Assembly: GCA_948467395.1 (NCBI GenBank)
Contig: CAOKDX010000007.1
Span: 62,001-126,000 of the forward strand
Direction: 5' to 3'
DNA length: 64,000 bases
Source: an uncultured Clostridia bacterium
GTDB taxonomy: Bacteria; Bacillota; Clostridia; Lachnospirales; Lachnospiraceae
The notes beneath the pieces were generated by a model, which worked only from the letters and a program-made list of their open reading frames with translations, did not search any database and was not told the origin of the DNA. The translations under genes and the position numbers were made by a program. This document shows positions 61,644-64,000 of the stretch, one piece after another (the first letter of the stretch is position 1; each line of letters starts with the position of its first letter).

Positions 61644-62501
61644 TCAATCTCTGTTGAGCTTGCTCCGCATTTTTTCAAAAAAACTGACATCCCCCAGACT
61701 CACCATGTCGAAAGTCGTCTCCGCCCTCCGGATCCATATGGTATCCCCTGTGGACACCGTCCAGAGAAATTTCCCATCCCCCCGGACAGCCGCCTCATCC
61801 TCATACTGCTCCTTGGTCCGCCCCACCTCGATCCGCAGCTCTGCCCCCGCGGATACTACCAGGCTTCTCTTGTTGAGAGAATGGGGGCAGACAGGCGTGA
61901 TAATCATCGCCTCCATCCCCGGAGCCAGTACCGGTCCCGCCGCAGAGAGATTGTAGGCGGTAGAACCCGTCGGCGTTGATACCAGGATGGCATCCGCCAC
62001 ATAGGTATCCAGCAGTTCATCATCCACATATACCCGTGTGGTGATCATACGCCCAAAGTTCCGCTTGCCAATGATAAATTCATTCACCGCAAGGCTGGAG
62101 TCCTCCCCGCATGTGCCTCCCCGGACCACTCCGGAGAGCGCCATCCTCTTCTCCACCTCAAACCTTCCGGCAAGAATGCTGTCCAATGCCTTTCTGATCT
62201 TCGGCCGCTCCACCTCGGTAAGGAAACCGAGAGTGCCAAAATTAACCCCCAAAATGGGAACATCTCTGCCGGCAAAGCGCTTCGCCGCCTGGATCATGGA
62301 TCCGTCACCGCCCAGCACCACCGCCATATCCGCCCAGTCCTCCCGTCCCTCGGGCGCGGATACCTTTTCTATTCTAGCACACTTCTCATGTTTTTCCAAA
62401 TATCTTTTTATCTCTTCGGCAGTTTCATAATTCCTGTCCTTTTCCTCGTCCGATATAATATAAAAATTTGTCACGCAATGCTTCTCCACCACAGCCTCCA
62501 T
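61644..62501 (-). CDS. nadK: NAD kinase
   Basis: This 285-residue enzyme makes NADP from NAD. Motifs are VVLGGDGSMIQAA, GVNFGTLGFLTEVE, LAVNEFIIGK and LVSTPTGSTAYNLSAAGP. The start lies 2 bp after the tlyA stop. Length and order are normal. Confidence 0.96.
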   Translation of the reverse strand: MEAVVEKHCVTNFYIISDEEKDRNYETAEEIKRYLEKHEKCARIEKVSAPEGREDWADMAVVLGGDGSMIQAAKRFAGRDVPILGVNFGTLGFLTEVERPKIRKALDSILAGRFEVEKRMALSGVVRGGTCGEDSSLAVNEFIIGKRNFGRMITTRVYVDDELLDTYVADAILVSTPTGSTAYNLSAAGPVLAPGMEAMIITPVCPHSLNKRSLVVSAGAELRIEVGRTKEQYEDEAAVRGDGKFLWTVSTGDTIWIRRAETTFDMVSLGDVSFFEKMRSKLNRD

Positions 62502-62503
62502 TC

Positions 62504-63322
62504 CTACAGCGTCTTATGTGCCGTCTCTACCAGCCCTCGAATCCTCTGGCGCCACTCATCGGTAATCCCGGAAAAATTCTGTCCGCCATTCTCCATATAG
62601 AGAAGATATTCAATATTCCCCTCTGGTCCGCGGATGGGTGAATGATCAATTCCAAGTATGCGGAAACCGAGTTCTCCGGCATGGCAGATTACCATCCCAA
62701 TGACTTCTTCATGGACCTCCGGGTCCCGGACAACCCCCTTTTTGCCAACCTTTTCCCGCCCCGCCTCAAACTGCGGTTTGATCAGGCACACAATCTGTCC
62801 CTCCTGGCACATCAGCGCTTTCACTGGTGCCAGAACCTTCGTCAGGGAAATAAATGCCACATCAACAGAGACAAAATCCACCTGTTCGCCGATATCATCT
62901 GGTTTCACATACCGGATATTTGTTTTCTCCATCGACCTTACGCGCTCATCCTGCCGCAGCTTCCAGGCCAGCTGGTTCGTTCCGACATCAATGGCATACA
63001 CATAGCGGGCGCCGTTCTGAAGCATGCAGTCGGTAAAGCCGCCGGTGGAAGATCCCACATCCATACAGGTCTTTCCGGACAGCTCTATGGGAAAACTCTC
63101 CATGGCGCGCTCCAGCTTGTAGCCGCCCCGGCTGACATATTTCATTTTCTTTCCTCTGACTTCGATGCCTGCCGTCACAGGAAAGGTCTGTCCCGCCTTG
63201 TCCTCACGCTGTCCGTCCACAAATACCTCTCCCGCCATGATAACAGCCTTGGCCTTCTCTCTTGATTCTGCCAGCCCCTGTTTCACCAGCAGAACATCCA
63301 GTCGTTCCTTCTGCTCCTTCAA
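62504..63322 (-). CDS. TlyA family rRNA methyltransferase / hemolysin-type protein
   Basis: This 272-residue protein has an N-terminal S4 RNA-binding domain (ERLDVLLVKQGLAESREKAKA read in parts) and an FtsJ-type methyltransferase domain with the SAM loop DVGSSTGGFTDC. TlyA of mycobacteria methylates 16S and 23S rRNA at 2'-O of cytidines. It overlaps the dxs stop by 4 bp, so it is in the dxs operon. Confidence 0.93.
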   Translation of the reverse strand: MKEQKERLDVLLVKQGLAESREKAKAVIMAGEVFVDGQREDKAGQTFPVTAGIEVRGKKMKYVSRGGYKLERAMESFPIELSGKTCMDVGSSTGGFTDCMLQNGARYVYAIDVGTNQLAWKLRQDERVRSMEKTNIRYVKPDDIGEQVDFVSVDVAFISLTKVLAPVKALMCQEGQIVCLIKPQFEAGREKVGKKGVVRDPEVHEEVIGMVICHAGELGFRILGIDHSPIRGPEGNIEYLLYMENGGQNFSGITDEWRQRIRGLVETAHKTL

Positions 63323-64000
63323 TGCCTCAATTCCCTTTCTATCCTCTCCGCTGCAGCCGCAGGACTCATTCCATATTTTTCATACAGCTCTTCCGGCGCC
63401 CCGTGCTCAATAAAGGAATCCGGAAGGCAGACCGGAAGGCAGTTCCTTCCTCTCCACCCACGGCTCATTAAAAATGCCTGAATCCTCTCTGAAAATCCGC
63501 CGCTGTATACATTGTCCTCCATTGTCACCACAAGGGAATGACTCTCTGACAATCTTCCTGCCAGTTCTTCGTCAAAGGGCTTGACAAACCGCATATTCAC
63601 AACCGTAGGACAAATTCCGGATCCCTTCAGCCGCTCTGCAGTCTCCAGGGCAGTTTTCACCATATTCCCCACCGCCAGGATCAAAACCTCCCGGCCCTCC
63701 TGCAGCACCTCCGCCTTACCGTACCGCATTTTGGTATGTGTTCCCCTATACTCATAAGCTGCCCCCCGGGGATACCGGATCACCACCGGAGCCTTTACAT
63801 GATACATGGCAAAGTCCAGGGATTCCGTTAATTCCGCCCCGTCCATAGGGGACAGCACCGTGATGCCCGGAATGGACGAGAGATAGGAAATATCAAAGAT
63901 CCCCTGGTGTGTCTCGCCGTCCTTTCCCACAATGCCGCTCCTGTCCAGTGTAACGATCACAGGAAGCCGGTTAATGCACACATCATGAAGCAGCTGGTCA
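63319..64000 (-). CDS. dxs: 1-deoxy-D-xylulose-5-phosphate synthase, 5' end outside the window
   Basis: The frame is open to the right edge; about 226 codons are visible. Residues DQLLHDVCINRLPVIV then LDRSGIVGKDGETHQG and FDISYLSSIPGI belong to the pyrimidine-binding domain, followed by the C-terminal transketolase domain (VVNMRFVKPFDEEL). DXS makes DXP from pyruvate and glyceraldehyde-3-phosphate, the first step of the MEP isoprenoid route. The start is not in the window. Confidence 0.94.
   Translation of the reverse strand, partial: DQLLHDVCINRLPVIVTLDRSGIVGKDGETHQGIFDISYLSSIPGITVLSPMDGAELTESLDFAMYHVKAPVVIRYPRGAAYEYRGTHTKMRYGKAEVLQEGREVLILAVGNMVKTALETAERLKGSGICPTVVNMRFVKPFDEELAGRLSESHSLVVTMEDNVYSGGFSERIQAFLMSRGWRGRNCLPVCLPDSFIEHGAPEELYEKYGMSPAAAAERIERELRH

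Noticed and set aside
1..64000. Search by eye for CRISPR repeats, tRNA genes, transposases and attachment sites
   Set aside because: No regularly spaced repeats, no cloverleaf with CCA-type end, and no integrase or transposase motifs were found; a faint tRNA could still be missed.

Overview
The window is 64 kb of a Gram-positive, low-to-mid G+C anaerobe, most likely a spore-forming member of the Lachnospiraceae (Clostridia). The reasons are strong GGAGG ribosome sites, sigma-A type promoters, a T-box in front of pheST, a dxs-tlyA-nadK-argR cluster, SpoIID-, SleB- and CotH-type genes, and several small families typical of that group (DUF5685, DUF2225, a J-protein with a cysteine-rich tail). 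G+C looks to be about one half over most of the window, with an AT-richer pair of genes near 52.4-53.9 kb. I saw no tRNA, rRNA, CRISPR array, transposase, integrase or complete prophage. The assignment to family level is inference.

Left part (1-20.5 kb): nearly all genes are on the minus strand. They are a U32 peptidase (cut by the window edge), zapA, an AIM24-like protein, cls-ruvA-ruvB, a YprB-like exonuclease on the plus strand, alaS, a chemoreceptor with a very basic N-terminal tail, a CotH-type secreted protein, a DUF2225 protein, glnS, a secreted beta-helix protein and a GH13 glucosidase.

Middle part (20.5-40.6 kb): two SleB-like wall hydrolases flank a thrC-hisA operon. Their upstream regions share an identical 24-bp element containing a WalR-type box. 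The HisA is of the eukaryote-like type. Then follow a protein made of AP2-like and degenerate HNH-like parts, a DUF6142-like membrane protein, a VanZ protein, T-box-pheS-pheT, an ECF sigma factor with its probable anti-sigma partner, azlCD, a YihY protein, a SpoIID-like protein, fabH, a tightly overlapping four-gene cluster (zinc-ribbon membrane protein, DUF5685, J-protein, small membrane protein) and a cation efflux transporter.

Accessory part (40.6-54 kb): an IbrA/IbrB-like pair (PP-loop sulfurtransferase/reductase-like protein plus ParB-like protein) with its own promoter, a TetR-controlled FtsX-type ABC transporter, a DUF3892 protein, a VanY-type peptidase, a response regulator-kinase-membrane protein operon, a gene-decay scar where a second response regulator is cut off and fused to the tail of another gene, a drug-efflux type ABC transporter, and two AT-rich zinc-ribbon membrane proteins between hairpin terminators.

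Right part (54-64 kb): gpmI with a near-consensus promoter, a second chemoreceptor, an acyl-CoA ligase, a HAD phosphatase overlapping a GDSL hydrolase, and yebC-argR-nadK-tlyA-dxs (transcribed dxs to yebC), with dxs cut by the right edge.

The best candidates for undescribed biology are the DUF5685/J-protein cluster (DUF5685 carries two aspartate-rich motifs placed as in class I terpenoid synthases), the IbrAB-like pair, the AP2/HNH-derived protein, and the shared WalR-type element on the two wall-hydrolase genes.
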